From Verrucomicrobiota bacterium (GTDB lineage Bacteria; Verrucomicrobiota; Verrucomicrobiia; Opitutales; UBA953), in the NCBI GenBank assembly GCA_026397965.1, contig JAPLTU010000049.1, positions 1 through 52,101 of the forward strand: a DNA stretch of 52,101 bases, in the 5' to 3' direction. The position numbers were made by a program, and so were the translations under genes. The notes below the pieces were generated by a model. It saw nothing but the letters and a program-made list of their open reading frames with translations. It made no database searches and was not told the DNA's origin. Below, in pieces: positions 16,553 through 25,424 of the stretch. Positions within the stretch are counted from its first letter, which is position 1, and each line of letters opens with the position of its first letter.

Positions 16553-17065
16553 ATGATAACCTCCCTCCGCTCCGTCGCCCTTTGCCTGTTTATCTTGATC
16601 GGGGTCTTGCCGGCTTCGGCTGCGACCAAATGGCTCAAGAGCCTGGAGGAGGCTAAGACGGTTGCGCTTAAGGAGAATAAGAAAATCCTCGTGGACTTTA
16701 CCGGCAGCGATTGGTGCGGCTACTGCATCGCGTTGGACAAAGAAGTTTTTGATAAGCCCGCCTTCGCGACTTTTGCCAAAGACTACATCCTGGTGAAGCT
16801 GGATTTTCCTAAGTCCAAAAAACTTCCGCCTTCTGAGGTCGCGAGCAATGCGAAAGCCAAAGAAAAATATCAAGTCCGTGGCTTTCCGAGCGTCTTAGTC
16901 ATCGACCCTAAGACCGATGAAGCCTTGGCTCAGGTCACGGGTTATTCTCCTGGTTCGGGTCCGGCGAAATACTTGCCGCGTTTAAGTGCGACGAAAAAAG
17001 AAGGCGATGCTACCCCGGACGGACAAAAGACGGAAACGGCGAAGAAGGCAGCGAAAGGCGCTTAA
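16553..17065 (+). CDS. Exported thioredoxin-like protein (CGYC)
   Basis: A protein of 170 residues. The ATG at 16553 gives a clean signal peptide (MITSLRSVALCLFILIGVLPASA); the earlier in-frame start at 16487 lies within the previous gene. The thioredoxin-like domain has C55-GY-C58 in DFTGSDWCGYC and the cis-Pro loop GFPSV. The C-terminal tail is Lys/Ala-rich (TETAKKAAKGA). It shares the FTGSDWCGxC core with the preceding gene, so the pair arose by tandem duplication, after which one partner gained or lost the helical extension. Confidence 0.85.
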   Translation: MITSLRSVALCLFILIGVLPASAATKWLKSLEEAKTVALKENKKILVDFTGSDWCGYCIALDKEVFDKPAFATFAKDYILVKLDFPKSKKLPPSEVASNAKAKEKYQVRGFPSVLVIDPKTDEALAQVTGYSPGSGPAKYLPRLSATKKEGDATPDGQKTETAKKAAKGA

Positions 17066-17070
17066 AGTTT

Positions 17071-17904
17071 TCAGACGCTACCTTGGATGACCTCCGTCGG
17101 GGTCTTGCCCTTGGCGCGAAGCTCCCGAATCGATAGCCCATCGGCTCGTTTGGAGAGACGTTGGCCGGCCTGATCTAAGACTAAGGGGGCGTGGGCCCAG
17201 CTTGGGGGCGCCCATCCCAGCGCCCGATAGAGTAGCAACTGCCGGGCGGTCGAAAGCAAGAGATCGGCGCCACGCACGACTTCGGTGATTTCCATGTCGT
17301 GATCATCGGCGACAACGGCGAGCTCGTAGGCGGGGAAGCCGTCTTTGCGCCAGACCAAGAAATCGCCGAAATCTCGGCCCGCTTGGAAGCTCTGCGGCCC
17401 TTGGAGGGCGTCAACAAAACGGATTACTTCGCCGTCCGGCACACGGAATCTCCAGTTGGTGTTGCCGGGGATTAGCGCCTCGCTACCCGTTCCTGGCGCA
17501 ACCCGCAACGCCGGGGGGAAGATGGGTTCAGCGTCATCCTCCGCGTGCGGTGCCGTCAGGGCGCATTCCACATCCTTGCGTGATTTTTCGCAGGGGTAGA
17601 TGTGGCCGCTTTGTCGCAACTTTAACCAAACCTCGCGGAACCAGGTGAGTCTTTGGGATTGGTCGTAGGGCCCGTGTGGACCGCCGACATCCGGCCCTTC
17701 TTGCCAACGTAAGCCCAGCCATTGGAGGTCGGCGATCGCCGCCTCGGCGAATTCCGCTCGGCAACGCCCGGCATCCAGGTCTTCGGTGCGATAAATAAGC
17801 ACCCCGTTGGCTTGCTGAGCTCTTTGGGCAGCCAGAGCGAAGGTGCGGGCGTGACCGAGGTGTAAGAGCCCTGTGGGCGTCGGGGCGATGCGTCCGCGAT
17901 ACAT
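17071..17904 (-). CDS. gluQ: Glutamyl-Q tRNA(Asp) synthetase
   Basis: A protein of 277 residues, shorter than a GluRS because the anticodon-binding domain is absent. Class I aminoacyl-tRNA synthetase signatures are the HIGH-type HLGH (residues 16-19) after RIAPTPTG and the KMSKS-type RLSKR near residue 250. The YPCEKSR segment fits the GluQ zinc region, which appears reduced. It attaches glutamate to queuosine at position 34 of tRNA(Asp). A 12-bp gap separates it from the upstream Nif3-like gene. It is convergent with the second thioredoxin gene (5-bp gap). Confidence 0.93.
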   Translation of the reverse strand: MYRGRIAPTPTGLLHLGHARTFALAAQRAQQANGVLIYRTEDLDAGRCRAEFAEAAIADLQWLGLRWQEGPDVGGPHGPYDQSQRLTWFREVWLKLRQSGHIYPCEKSRKDVECALTAPHAEDDAEPIFPPALRVAPGTGSEALIPGNTNWRFRVPDGEVIRFVDALQGPQSFQAGRDFGDFLVWRKDGFPAYELAVVADDHDMEITEVVRGADLLLSTARQLLLYRALGWAPPSWAHAPLVLDQAGQRLSKRADGLSIRELRAKGKTPTEVIQGSV

Positions 17905-17916
17905 CGGCTGGAGTCG

Positions 17917-18672
17917 TTAGAGCGGATTACCCGTATCAATAAATTCCCACGGGATACCGAACTCGGTCGCGACGGCCAGGGCGAGGGCTTTGACGCCCCA
18001 GGTCTCGGTGGCGTAGTGGCCGCAAGGGTAGAGATTCCAGCCCTGTTCCTGGGCTTCGTTGAAATGTTCTTCCCGGAGTTCGCCGGTGATCAGCGTGTCG
18101 CAGTCGTGGCGTTTGAGTGCGGGCAAAGCCGAACGCCCGCTGCCGCTGAGGATGGCGATCCGGCGAGGTTTTTTCGCGCCGAATTCGATGCCCTTGAAAG
18201 TTTGGGGGTAACGCGCCTTGAGCCGTTTAACTAAAATATTACGAGGGATACCTGCACAGAGGCAGGCGATGGGTAGGCCTTCGTAGTCCACGAACCAATC
18301 GGTAACTTTTAAGCCCAGGTCTTGGGCGATCAGCGCGTTGTTGCCGATGGCGGGATGGGCGTCCAAGGGTAAGTGACTGGAATAAAGCGAGAGGCCGGTC
18401 TTTTTTAGCGAACCTTTGCGTAGTTTTCGGACCACCCGTTCGGGCGAAACGGGACGCCAGTAGATACCGTGGTGGACGATGAGGAAGTCGATGCCTCTTT
18501 GCGCGGCTAATTTAAAAACTTCGGAGCCCGCATCCACGGCCGCCCCCACTTTCTTGACGGTGGCTTTGCCGCGATGTTGCAGGCCGTTATGCGCACCCTC
18601 GAAATCTTTGATCTCCGCGCGGCGGGTGAGGGCGTCGCAAAAGCGTGCGATATCAGAGGCGCGGGCGGACAT
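17917..18672 (-). CDS. Nif3-like dinuclear metal center protein
   Basis: A protein of 251 residues of the NIF3/YbgI family. Visible signatures are GLQHRG near the N-terminus, VDAGSEVFKLA, the metal-binding IVHHGIYW, LPLDAHPAIGNN, and the C-terminal ITGELREEHFNEA and GHYATETWGVKAL. The fold is a hexameric ring with two metals per subunit. The biochemical role is not settled; GTP cyclohydrolase-like activity has been proposed for some members. Three bases separate it from the LolA-like gene and 12 from gluQ, so these form one transcription unit. Confidence 0.92.
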   Translation of the reverse strand: MSARASDIARFCDALTRRAEIKDFEGAHNGLQHRGKATVKKVGAAVDAGSEVFKLAAQRGIDFLIVHHGIYWRPVSPERVVRKLRKGSLKKTGLSLYSSHLPLDAHPAIGNNALIAQDLGLKVTDWFVDYEGLPIACLCAGIPRNILVKRLKARYPQTFKGIEFGAKKPRRIAILSGSGRSALPALKRHDCDTLITGELREEHFNEAQEQGWNLYPCGHYATETWGVKALALAVATEFGIPWEFIDTGNPL

Positions 18673-18675
18673 GGC

Positions 18676-19512
18676 TTAGAGGGCTTGGAGGTTGGCAGGC
18701 GCGACGGCGGCTTGGTTCAGCGTTGTCGGATCGAACAGCGTGGCTGGTAAGGCGAGGTGGACGGCGGCTTCGGTGATTTTAAGTAAGTCGACGTCCCGGG
18801 TTGACTCATCGCGGACGCTGCACGCGCCCAGAATCCATTGATGGTCGGTCTTCGCGAATTCTTCGACCTGCAAGGTGCGGGTGATTTTGTTCTGCCCATT
18901 CAGGCTGACCGCTTGGACGAGTACGCCGTAAGAGCGATCGAGGCCGAAGACGACGGAACTGGGTTCGCTGGGCGCAGGATTTTTGGCGACGAAAAAATGG
19001 ACCGGTCGGCCGCGCGCATGATCGGTCTTGGTGTACTGCGTATCGCTCCAATGGGTAAAGGGGAGGTGCAGGTCAAACGGTGTGAGCAAAAGTCCGGTGG
19101 CCAGCGGAGCGGTGGAGCTGCCCATCGGCACTAACTGGGCGGCCTGACCGGCTGGCGCTTGCCAAAGGGCGGAGTTGGTTGGTGATTTAATCGCAATAAA
19201 GGCTTGGTCGAGAGAGCCGTTTTCTTTCCGCATTTCGACGCGTACTTTAGAACCTTCGGCGGTATGGGCGGCCCAGAGGATACCACGGACTGCGGGGGCG
19301 GAATCGCCTTTCCGCGGTTTGTGGACGATCTCAAATTTGAAGCAGACGTCGGAGCTTAAACCGGAACGACGGAAATCGCTTAAAGTTTTTGCCGCCTCGG
19401 TCGCACTTAACTGGGCGAAACCTTCTTCGACGCCTCTGGGTTGGGCCGATAAAGAAAGTCCACCCAGAAGGATTACCCAGCGAACGGACAAGCTGAGTAG
19501 GCCGAGGCGCAC
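18676..19512 (-). CDS. Exported LolA-like (outer-membrane lipoprotein-sorting-like) protein
   Basis: A protein of 278 residues starting with GTG at 19512. The signal peptide is about residues 1-24 (LLGGLSLSAQP). The mature part is beta-rich, with segments such as VCFKFEIVHKP, VRVEMRKE and SYGVLVQAVSL that resemble the unclosed beta-barrel of LolA/LppX-like proteins. LPFTHWSD and the preceding FDLHLP are typical of a verrucomicrobial branch. I infer a periplasmic carrier of a lipid or lipoprotein moiety; enzymatic residues are not apparent. It follows secG on the minus strand (9-bp gap). Confidence 0.65.
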   Translation of the reverse strand: MRLGLLSLSVRWVILLGGLSLSAQPRGVEEGFAQLSATEAAKTLSDFRRSGLSSDVCFKFEIVHKPRKGDSAPAVRGILWAAHTAEGSKVRVEMRKENGSLDQAFIAIKSPTNSALWQAPAGQAAQLVPMGSSTAPLATGLLLTPFDLHLPFTHWSDTQYTKTDHARGRPVHFFVAKNPAPSEPSSVVFGLDRSYGVLVQAVSLNGQNKITRTLQVEEFAKTDHQWILGACSVRDESTRDVDLLKITEAAVHLALPATLFDPTTLNQAAVAPANLQAL

Positions 19513-19521
19513 CGAACTAAC

Positions 19522-19965
19522 TTACTTGGCCGGAGCAGAAGCCGCTGGCTTAGGCGTAGCGGCTGGGGCGACGGGCTGGGAAGGGGTGGCAGGAACCGAG
19601 GCGGCTGGTTGGGTGGCAACCGGGGAAGGGGCGAGGGGAGTTGTGGCCGCAGGAGCGGTGGCAGGGACGGCAGAAGCCGGGGCGGTTTCCGAAACGCCTA
19701 GGGCGGTCGGCGTCTTGCGCTCGCGAGCGACAAAGCCCAGGTAGAGGCCGAAACTGAGGACGAAGAGAGTGACGGTGAGGGTGGTCGTCATGCGGGAGAG
19801 GACATTAGCCGACTCGCCGCCAAAGACGGTTTCAGCGGCGCCACCGCCGAGGGCAGCGCCCATACCGGCATTGGCGCTTGGCTTCTGCATGAGAATAATG
19901 AGCACCACGAGAATGCAGACCACAAAGAGGGCCACCACGGATGCATAGAGAAGAAAGTCCTTCAT
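19522..19965 (-). CDS. secG: Preprotein translocase subunit SecG
   Basis: A protein of 147 residues from the ATG at 19965 (MKDFLLYASVV); an in-frame ATG four codons earlier (19977) is also possible. The first transmembrane helix is VVALFVVCILVVLIILMQKP, followed by the SecG hallmark glycine-rich loop with GMGAALGGG and ETVFGG, then a second helix (TLTVTLFVLSFGLYLG). It is part of the SecYEG channel in the inner membrane. The C-terminal 55 residues are an Ala/Pro-rich tail, longer than in E. coli and of unknown use. Confidence 0.93.
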   Translation of the reverse strand: MKDFLLYASVVALFVVCILVVLIILMQKPSANAGMGAALGGGAAETVFGGESANVLSRMTTTLTVTLFVLSFGLYLGFVARERKTPTALGVSETAPASAVPATAPAATTPLAPSPVATQPAASVPATPSQPVAPAATPKPAASAPAK

Positions 19966-20008
19966 GCCCGTATCCAAGGGGTCGAACCTCGATAAAACAA
20001 CGCCAAAA

Positions 20009-21070
20009 TCAGGCCGGAAGGTAGGCCCCCCCTTTAACTTGGTAGGTTAGCCAGTTTCCGGAGGGGGGAGGGGTTGTTCCGGTGGCGATAACTTGATGCG
20101 ATTCGCCGACTTCCTGCCAAAAGGCCCGACGGCGGATGTCATCCAATTCTCCTAAGACATCATCAGCCAAAATCACGGGAGGGGTGGACGCTCGGAGCGT
20201 GTCGCGTTGCAGACGGGCCAGGCAAAGCGCGAGGACCAGGAGGCGTTGTTGTCCTTCCGAGGCGTAATCGGCTGCGTCCTGCTGGCGAAACAAGATGGCG
20301 AAGTCGTCACGCTGCGGCCCGCGTAAAGTTGTGCCGGTCGCGAGATCGGCGGCCCGCATCTTAGTCCAGGTTTCGCTGAGTTGATCGGCGGCGCAATCGG
20401 GTTGGTATATTAGGTCGGCACCTTCGTCCGCAAAGCCCGCACGAGCGCAGGTGGCGCGGAGGGTGGTGGCGAGTTCAGGTAAAACCTTTTGGCGAAGCTC
20501 GATGAGACGTAACGCCGCCGGCAGCATGGTTTTTTCGAAAGCCCGCAAGGCATCATCGTTCCGCTGGTTATTTTTCAAAAGCGCATTACGACCTTCGAGC
20601 GCGCGGGTGTAATCGCGCAAGGCGGTCAGGTATTGGGCATCGGTTCCTCCGATGGCGGCGTCGAGCCAACGACGGCGGTTAGAGGGTGAGCCTCGGACGA
20701 GCCGTAAATCGTCGGAGCAAAAGACAATCGTTGGGAATTGCCCTAAATGTTGGGCGACCGAGGCAATGGGCGTCCCATTCAGCAACGCTTTACGGGTACC
20801 CTTCGAGAGTCTGATTTCGACTTCGGCCTTTTCGGCGAGGTTGAGCTGAACGTCGATACGGAGGCGCGCTTCCGTGCAACCGCTCCGAATCAAGGGAGAG
20901 ATTTCGGTGGTGCGGAATGAGCGAAAAGCTGAAACCAGTGCGGCGGCCTCGAGCAGGTTGGTTTTACCTTGGCCGTTATCTCCCAAGAGAAAGATCCGCG
21001 GCGCATCCGTCGAGACATCGGCAAAGGTGAGGTTGCGGAAGTCTGCCGCGCGAATGCGGGTGACGCGCAT
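20009..21070 (-). CDS. recF: DNA replication and repair protein RecF
   Basis: A protein of 353 residues. The Walker A motif is GDNGQGKTNLLEA (about residues 31-43), and the SMC-type signature and Walker B near VILADDVLGELD lie towards the C-terminus. RecF loads RecA at single-strand gaps with RecO and RecR. The gene is away from dnaA/dnaN in this window and sits between a LysM lipoprotein gene (3-bp gap) and secG (43-bp gap). The start MRVTRIRAADFRN matches the family. Confidence 0.95.
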   Translation of the reverse strand: MRVTRIRAADFRNLTFADVSTDAPRIFLLGDNGQGKTNLLEAAALVSAFRSFRTTEISPLIRSGCTEARLRIDVQLNLAEKAEVEIRLSKGTRKALLNGTPIASVAQHLGQFPTIVFCSDDLRLVRGSPSNRRRWLDAAIGGTDAQYLTALRDYTRALEGRNALLKNNQRNDDALRAFEKTMLPAALRLIELRQKVLPELATTLRATCARAGFADEGADLIYQPDCAADQLSETWTKMRAADLATGTTLRGPQRDDFAILFRQQDAADYASEGQQRLLVLALCLARLQRDTLRASTPPVILADDVLGELDDIRRRAFWQEVGESHQVIATGTTPPPSGNWLTYQVKGGAYLPA

Positions 21071-21073
21071 GGA

Positions 21074-21817
21074 TCACTCTGGGATGACTAAAGTCATCCC
21101 CACTGACAGCGTGGCGGGGCTGGCCATCTTATCTTTGTTGGCCTTAAAGATATCCATCGACCGGCTGCTGGTGCCGTAAATTTTCCGGGAAATAATGGAG
21201 AGGTTGTCATTCTTTTGGACCACATAGGTCTTGGGAGTATTACCTTTGTTCTCCGGAGGTGTCGCGACGGGGATGCTATTGATGATTTTCTCAGGCTTGC
21301 CGGAGGCGCTAATGGTCGGGGTGGTCTTATTTTCCGCTTGGCGTTGACCGCGGCTAAGGTCAGCTACTTCCCGCTTTAATTTATCGTTATCATTCTGCAG
21401 GCGACGAATCGTCTGATTCGCATCGAGACTGCTGCCGACATCGGCGCTCAAGGGCCGCCCGGGAAGTTGCTGCAAATATTGTTTCTCGGCGGTCTTAATC
21501 ATCTGCCCGACGATCTCGGCCTGTTGCGAGTTAGGCTTGAGGCGGATATATTGGTTAAAGTGATAAATCGCCGGCAGTGGTTCCAAGAGGTCGCTGTACA
21601 TGCGCCCCGCTTCGAGGTGAGATTCGGCGGCACCTTTGCGGGCGTCGATTACCTTGAGGAAGCATTCGAGGGCTTTGCGATTTTCTCCCTGTTTTTGGTA
21701 AAGCTGGCCTTGGCGAAAATCTGGGTCCTCCACGTCCAAAGTCCGGGCGTTGCCGGACGCATGATCGTCGCAGCCGACGAGGGACAATAATAGGAAGACA
21801 AAAGGGACACGGACCAT
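21074..21817 (-). CDS. Lipoprotein with TPR-like region, coiled coil and C-terminal LysM domain
   Basis: A protein of 247 residues from the ATG at 21817. A lipoprotein signal peptide ends in the lipobox LVGC (Cys about residue 16). Residues about 35-110 resemble TPR helices (GQLYQKQGENRKALECFLKV, GRMYSDLLEPLPAIYHFNQYI). A charged coiled-coil (NDNDKLKREVADLS) follows. The LysM domain (TYVVQKNDNLSIISRKIYG) near residues 195-240 binds peptidoglycan. It likely links the outer membrane to the cell wall. It lies just upstream of recF, so expression may be coupled. Confidence 0.87.
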   Translation of the reverse strand: MVRVPFVFLLLSLVGCDDHASGNARTLDVEDPDFRQGQLYQKQGENRKALECFLKVIDARKGAAESHLEAGRMYSDLLEPLPAIYHFNQYIRLKPNSQQAEIVGQMIKTAEKQYLQQLPGRPLSADVGSSLDANQTIRRLQNDNDKLKREVADLSRGQRQAENKTTPTISASGKPEKIINSIPVATPPENKGNTPKTYVVQKNDNLSIISRKIYGTSSRSMDIFKANKDKMASPATLSVGMTLVIPE

Positions 21818-21858
21818 GCTTCCACATTCTCGCATGGGGCCGTTGCTTCAATCCAAAA

Positions 21859-22737
21859 TCATTCGCCTAAAGCCCGCGGGAGCGCTTCCGCCAGACGGGG
21901 AGTTTGGAACTTGAATCCGCCCTCGAGGGCGCGCGAAGGGCTGGCCGCTAAGTCCGCCAGGATCGTCTCGCGGCCCAGGGCGCCGAATAATAAAGAGATT
22001 AGCCAGGCGGGCAGGGGCAGGATCGCCGGACGGCGGAGGACGCGCCCAAGTTCGCGGGCGAACTCGGCTTGGGTGACGACCTGAGGGGCGACGGCATTGA
22101 GGGGGCCGCGGCAGGAGGCATGGGTCAGGGCCCAGATGATGAGGTCGACGAGGTCGCCGAGTCTTATCCAGCTCAGACGTTGGGTGCCGGGGCCGATAGG
22201 GCCGCCCAGCCCAAGGCGAAAGGCGGGAAGCATGGCCTTGAGCGCTCCTCCGGAGGCGGCGAGAACCACGCCCGTCCGAAGATGGACGGTGCGGATGTTG
22301 GCATTTTCCGCAGTCGACGTCGCGCTTTCCCAAGCGGCGGCGACTTCGCTTAAAAATCCGTCAACTTTCACGGGACTGTTTTCGTCCAAAACTTCAGACC
22401 GGTGGAATCCGTAGCGGTTCAGGCCTGACATCGAAATGAAGCACGTTGGCTTGTGCGTCAATTTTGCCAAGGTCTCGGCTAAAGCGGAAGTGCCTTCCTG
22501 GCGACTGCGCAGGATGCGTTCACGGGCGGCGGGAGTCCAACGTTGGACAATTTTTTCACCGGCGAGATGGATGATGGCGAAAGCTCCCTCAAGTTGACCC
22601 ACGTCAAAGTTAGCCGGCGGTTTTTCCCGCCACTTTAGGGGGACGACTTGATACCCTTCTTGCACAAGTCGGATGGCCAGGGCTTTACCGATTAGGCCGG
22701 AGGCGCCGGTAAGAATGATGCGAGGGCCGACCGACAT
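21859..22737 (-). CDS. TIGR01777-type NAD-dependent epimerase/dehydratase (SDR39U1 family)
   Basis: A protein of 292 residues. The Rossmann glycine motif is TGASGLIGKALAIRL (about residues 9-23), followed by AIIHLAGE. The C-terminal DUF1731-like region has the RRPAILPLPAWLISLLFG segment and a final hydrophobic/charged stretch. YfcH-like proteins of this family bind NADP but their substrate is unknown. It is 10 bp from the downstream methyltransferase gene. Confidence 0.88.
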   Translation of the reverse strand: MSVGPRIILTGASGLIGKALAIRLVQEGYQVVPLKWREKPPANFDVGQLEGAFAIIHLAGEKIVQRWTPAARERILRSRQEGTSALAETLAKLTHKPTCFISMSGLNRYGFHRSEVLDENSPVKVDGFLSEVAAAWESATSTAENANIRTVHLRTGVVLAASGGALKAMLPAFRLGLGGPIGPGTQRLSWIRLGDLVDLIIWALTHASCRGPLNAVAPQVVTQAEFARELGRVLRRPAILPLPAWLISLLFGALGRETILADLAASPSRALEGGFKFQTPRLAEALPRALGE

Positions 22738-22747
22738 AAAAATACTC

Positions 22748-23371
22748 CTAAGCAGACTTCTTGGTCACCACCAAGATCCAAGGTTTTCCAGGGTTAGGAA
22801 AATAACCGATCTTCTCGACGGTATCGCCCGCCTGCTCGCATTGAAGGGCGAATGCCAAAACGCTATCAGATTCGTCGGAGCCTCCGGGGTGACCCGTATA
22901 AGCCACGCAAACAAGGCGTCCAGACGGCCGCAAGAGCTTCAGGGCGGCTTGGAGGGCTTGGGCGGTCGTAGCGGGCTGCGTGATGATGGCGAGATTGCCG
23001 CCGGGCAGGTAGCCTAGGTTGAAAAGCGCGACGGCTACTTTGCCGTGATGGGCCACGGGGATGGCCGCGAGGATTTCGGCGTGGCTCCGGTGGTGCAGGG
23101 TGGTCCGCTCCAGCAAGCCGGCCGCTTCCAGTAAGTTATTCGTCGAACGCAAGGCCTCGGCTTGGATATCAAAGGCATGAACATGGCCACCGGGGCCCAC
23201 CGCTTGGGCCAGGAAAGCGGTATCTCGGCCTTTGCCGGCGGTAGCGTCGATTGCGAAGTCTCCAGCTTTGATGGCCTCTGACGCGAGCTTTTGCGCGCGT
23301 TCGGTGACGCGGATAGGATTTATGGGAGCCAAGGGAATTTGCGGAAGTTGGGCGGACGTTTTTCGTTCCAA
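22748..23371 (-). CDS. Class I SAM methyltransferase, YtqB/MnmM-like
   Basis: A protein of 207 residues if the TTG at 23371 is used; a GAAGGG-type Shine-Dalgarno lies about 10 nt before it. A second TTG at 23332 is an alternative that would shorten the 52-bp overlap with menB. The SAM-binding motif is [14 protein letters not shown], then AFDIQAEAL and the [13 protein letters not shown] segment characteristic of the YtqB/rRNA-methylase-like family (PF06962). Some members methylate nm5(s2)U34 in tRNA (MnmM). The family assignment is good but the exact substrate is inferred. Confidence 0.82.
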   Translation of the reverse strand: MERKTSAQLPQIPLAPINPIRVTERAQKLASEAIKAGDFAIDATAGKGRDTAFLAQAVGPGGHVHAFDIQAEALRSTNNLLEAAGLLERTTLHHRSHAEILAAIPVAHHGKVAVALFNLGYLPGGNLAIITQPATTAQALQAALKLLRPSGRLVCVAYTGHPGGSDESDSVLAFALQCEQAGDTVEKIGYFPNPGKPWILVVTKKSA

Positions 23372-24165
23372 GCGGAGCGCCCTTCATCACCTTCTTCGGA
23401 AAGATAATAGAGTAAAGTAGCGTTACCGGAAAGTTCTTGGATGCCTGCTTGCCCGTCGAGTTCGGCGTTGAAGGCAGACTTGAGACAACGAATCGCGAGG
23501 GGGCTTTTGGTCATGACCTCTTGGGCCCACTTGAGGCCTTCGGCGTCTAATTGCGCGTAAGGAACGACGGTATTGACGAGGCCCATCTCGAAAGCTTCTT
23601 GGGCGTTGTATTGTCGGCAAAGATACCAGATTTCGCGGGCTTTTTTCTGACCGACGATCCGGGCGAGGTAAGAAGCGCCAAAGCCACCATCAAAACTCCC
23701 CACGGTGGGCCCGGTTTGACCGAAGATCGCGTTATCGGCTGCGATGGTCAGGTCGCATATCACATGTAAGACATGGCCTCCGCCGATAGCGTAACCAGCG
23801 ACGAGGGCGATGACGACCTTGGGCATCGAGCGGATAAGTTTTTGTAAATCTAGGACGTTGAGGCGCGGGACTCCGTCTGCTCCGATGTAGCCGCCGCTTT
23901 TGTCTCCGCGTATCTTTTGGTCTCCACCGGCGCAGAAGGCGAATTTACCGTCGGTTTGCGGGTTGGCACCGCGAAGTAAAACCACGCCGATGCGGGTGTC
24001 ATCCCGCGCGTCGCTGAAGGCACGGATCATTTCGGCCACGGTGTCGGGGGTGAAGGCGTTGCGGCGCGAGGTTCGATTGATGGTCACGCGGGCGACCCCA
24101 TCGGACTTCTCGTAGACGATATCGGTGAAGTCTCCGCTCTTTTGCCAAGGAATCTCGGATGCCAT
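23320..24165 (-). CDS. menB: 1,4-dihydroxy-2-naphthoyl-CoA synthase
   Basis: A protein of 281 residues from the ATG at 24165 (MASEIPWQK). Upstream in-frame codons to 24243 are less likely. The crotonase fold shows [11 protein letters not shown], the oxyanion-hole [11 protein letters not shown] and the MenB-specific [18 protein letters not shown] segment with the catalytic Asp. The protein ends NFRKFPWLP, as other MenB proteins do (FxPWLP). It makes the naphthoquinol ring in menaquinone synthesis. No other men genes are in the window. Confidence 0.96.
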   Translation of the reverse strand: MASEIPWQKSGDFTDIVYEKSDGVARVTINRTSRRNAFTPDTVAEMIRAFSDARDDTRIGVVLLRGANPQTDGKFAFCAGGDQKIRGDKSGGYIGADGVPRLNVLDLQKLIRSMPKVVIALVAGYAIGGGHVLHVICDLTIAADNAIFGQTGPTVGSFDGGFGASYLARIVGQKKAREIWYLCRQYNAQEAFEMGLVNTVVPYAQLDAEGLKWAQEVMTKSPLAIRCLKSAFNAELDGQAGIQELSGNATLLYYLSEEGDEGRSAWNEKRPPNFRKFPWLP

Positions 24166-24254
24166 GGCCTTAACTTGCAGGGCGTCGGGGGGATTTCCAA
24201 TGAATAAGCGACGAGACGCTTGAAAATCGTCGGCGACCCCCACAACTTAGGTCC

Positions 24255-24713
24255 ATGGCCAGCCTTACTCCTAAACAAGTTTCCCAGGTTTCCCAATGGG
24301 TTGCCGACGGTTTGACTCTGTCTCAGATTCAGGGAAAAATCTCGGCTGAGCTCGGCGTCTCGATGACATACATGGATGCCCGTTTTTTAGTAGATGACCT
24401 TAATTTATCTTTGGTGGAAAAAGAAGAGCCTAAGAAAGAAGTGGTCGTTGAGCCTGCCCCGGAAGGCGACGCGGTGGCGGCGACCCCGGGCGCTCCGGTT
24501 GCGGTGACCGTCGAAGTCGATGCTATCACGCGTCCAGGCACGATGATCAGCGGCAACGTGACTTTCTCCGATAGCCAGAAGGCGGATTGGTATATTGACG
24601 AGGCGGGCCGTCCCGGGATGGTGCCACGCGTTCCCAATTACCGCCCGTCTCAGGAAGACATCACCGATTTCCAAGCCAAGCTCGATGTCGCTTTGCGGCA
24701 GGCAGGTTTCTGA
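24255..24713 (+). CDS. Conserved hypothetical protein with HTH-like N-terminus
   Basis: A protein of 152 residues, not matched to a named family. The first 50 residues (LTPKQVSQVSQWVADGLTLS, then GVSMTYMDARFLVDDL) are helical and look like a compact helix-turn-helix. An acidic/Ala/Pro linker follows (residues 58-85). The C-terminal part has a beta-like VEVDAITRPGTMISGNVTFSDSQ and an amphipathic end (DFQAKLDVALRQAGF). It is divergent from menB (89-bp gap) and convergent with ispD (6-bp gap). No signal peptide. I infer a cytoplasmic protein and do not assign a function. Confidence 0.75.
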   Translation: MASLTPKQVSQVSQWVADGLTLSQIQGKISAELGVSMTYMDARFLVDDLNLSLVEKEEPKKEVVVEPAPEGDAVAATPGAPVAVTVEVDAITRPGTMISGNVTFSDSQKADWYIDEAGRPGMVPRVPNYRPSQEDITDFQAKLDVALRQAGF

Positions 24714-24719
24714 GCAAGC

Positions 24720-25424
24720 TTAGCGCGATTTCAGGATCGCTTCGGCGAGGACGAAGTCCGCTGGGCGAGTCAGCTTTAAGTTAACGGACGGATTTTCGAC
24801 CAACGATACTTCTTGTCCGACACATTCTACGGCCGAGCTATCATCGGTTACTTTACGGCCGAGCTCCGTTACTTTCTGATAGGCTTTCAGCACGGTCTGC
24901 GTCTTAAAAATTTGCGGAGTTTCGGCCGTCCAGACTAACCCGCGATCCGGAGAGGTTTCGACCGCCGGGGAATCGACGCGGGCAATCTTGACGGTATCTG
25001 CCGAGCGGCCAGCTAGAATTGCCGCACCGGTTTCAAGGGCTTTGTCTCTTACTTTTCGGATCGCTTCAGGCGTGATGAGCGGGCGGGCCCCATCGTGAAT
25101 ATGTACCAAGCCCTGATGTGCGGCACAGGCGAGTAGCGCCGCCAAGACGGAAGCCTGCCGGGTTTCTCCGCCTGCGACGAAATCAATCGGACATGCGGGT
25201 AAGGGATTTTCTGCCAGCAAAGCCCGCAGGCGCGCCAATTGGGTTTCATCCCGGTAGGTGATGACCACCTGGCCAATGGTACCGGAATTTAAGAATGCCG
25301 CGAGGGAATGAATAAAAACCGGCCGCCCCGCCAAATTAGCCGTAATCTTATCATCCACGACAGCTTGCATGCGTCGGGCGGAGCCGGCGGCTAGTAGAAT
25401 CAGGATGTCGTCAGGCTTGATCAA
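24720..25424 (-). CDS. ispD: 2-C-methyl-D-erythritol 4-phosphate cytidylyltransferase
   Basis: A protein of 234 residues starting with TTG at 25424, overlapping the pyrF stop as TTGA. The nucleotidyltransferase signature LLAAGSARRMQ (about residues 10-20) is the CTP-binding loop, and VHIHDGARPL plus the DDSSAVE region match IspD. It makes CDP-methylerythritol in the MEP isoprenoid pathway. It is last in the pyrF-ispD pair. Confidence 0.93.
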   Translation of the reverse strand: MIKPDDILILLAAGSARRMQAVVDDKITANLAGRPVFIHSLAAFLNSGTIGQVVITYRDETQLARLRALLAENPLPACPIDFVAGGETRQASVLAALLACAAHQGLVHIHDGARPLITPEAIRKVRDKALETGAAILAGRSADTVKIARVDSPAVETSPDRGLVWTAETPQIFKTQTVLKAYQKVTELGRKVTDDSSAVECVGQEVSLVENPSVNLKLTRPADFVLAEAILKSR

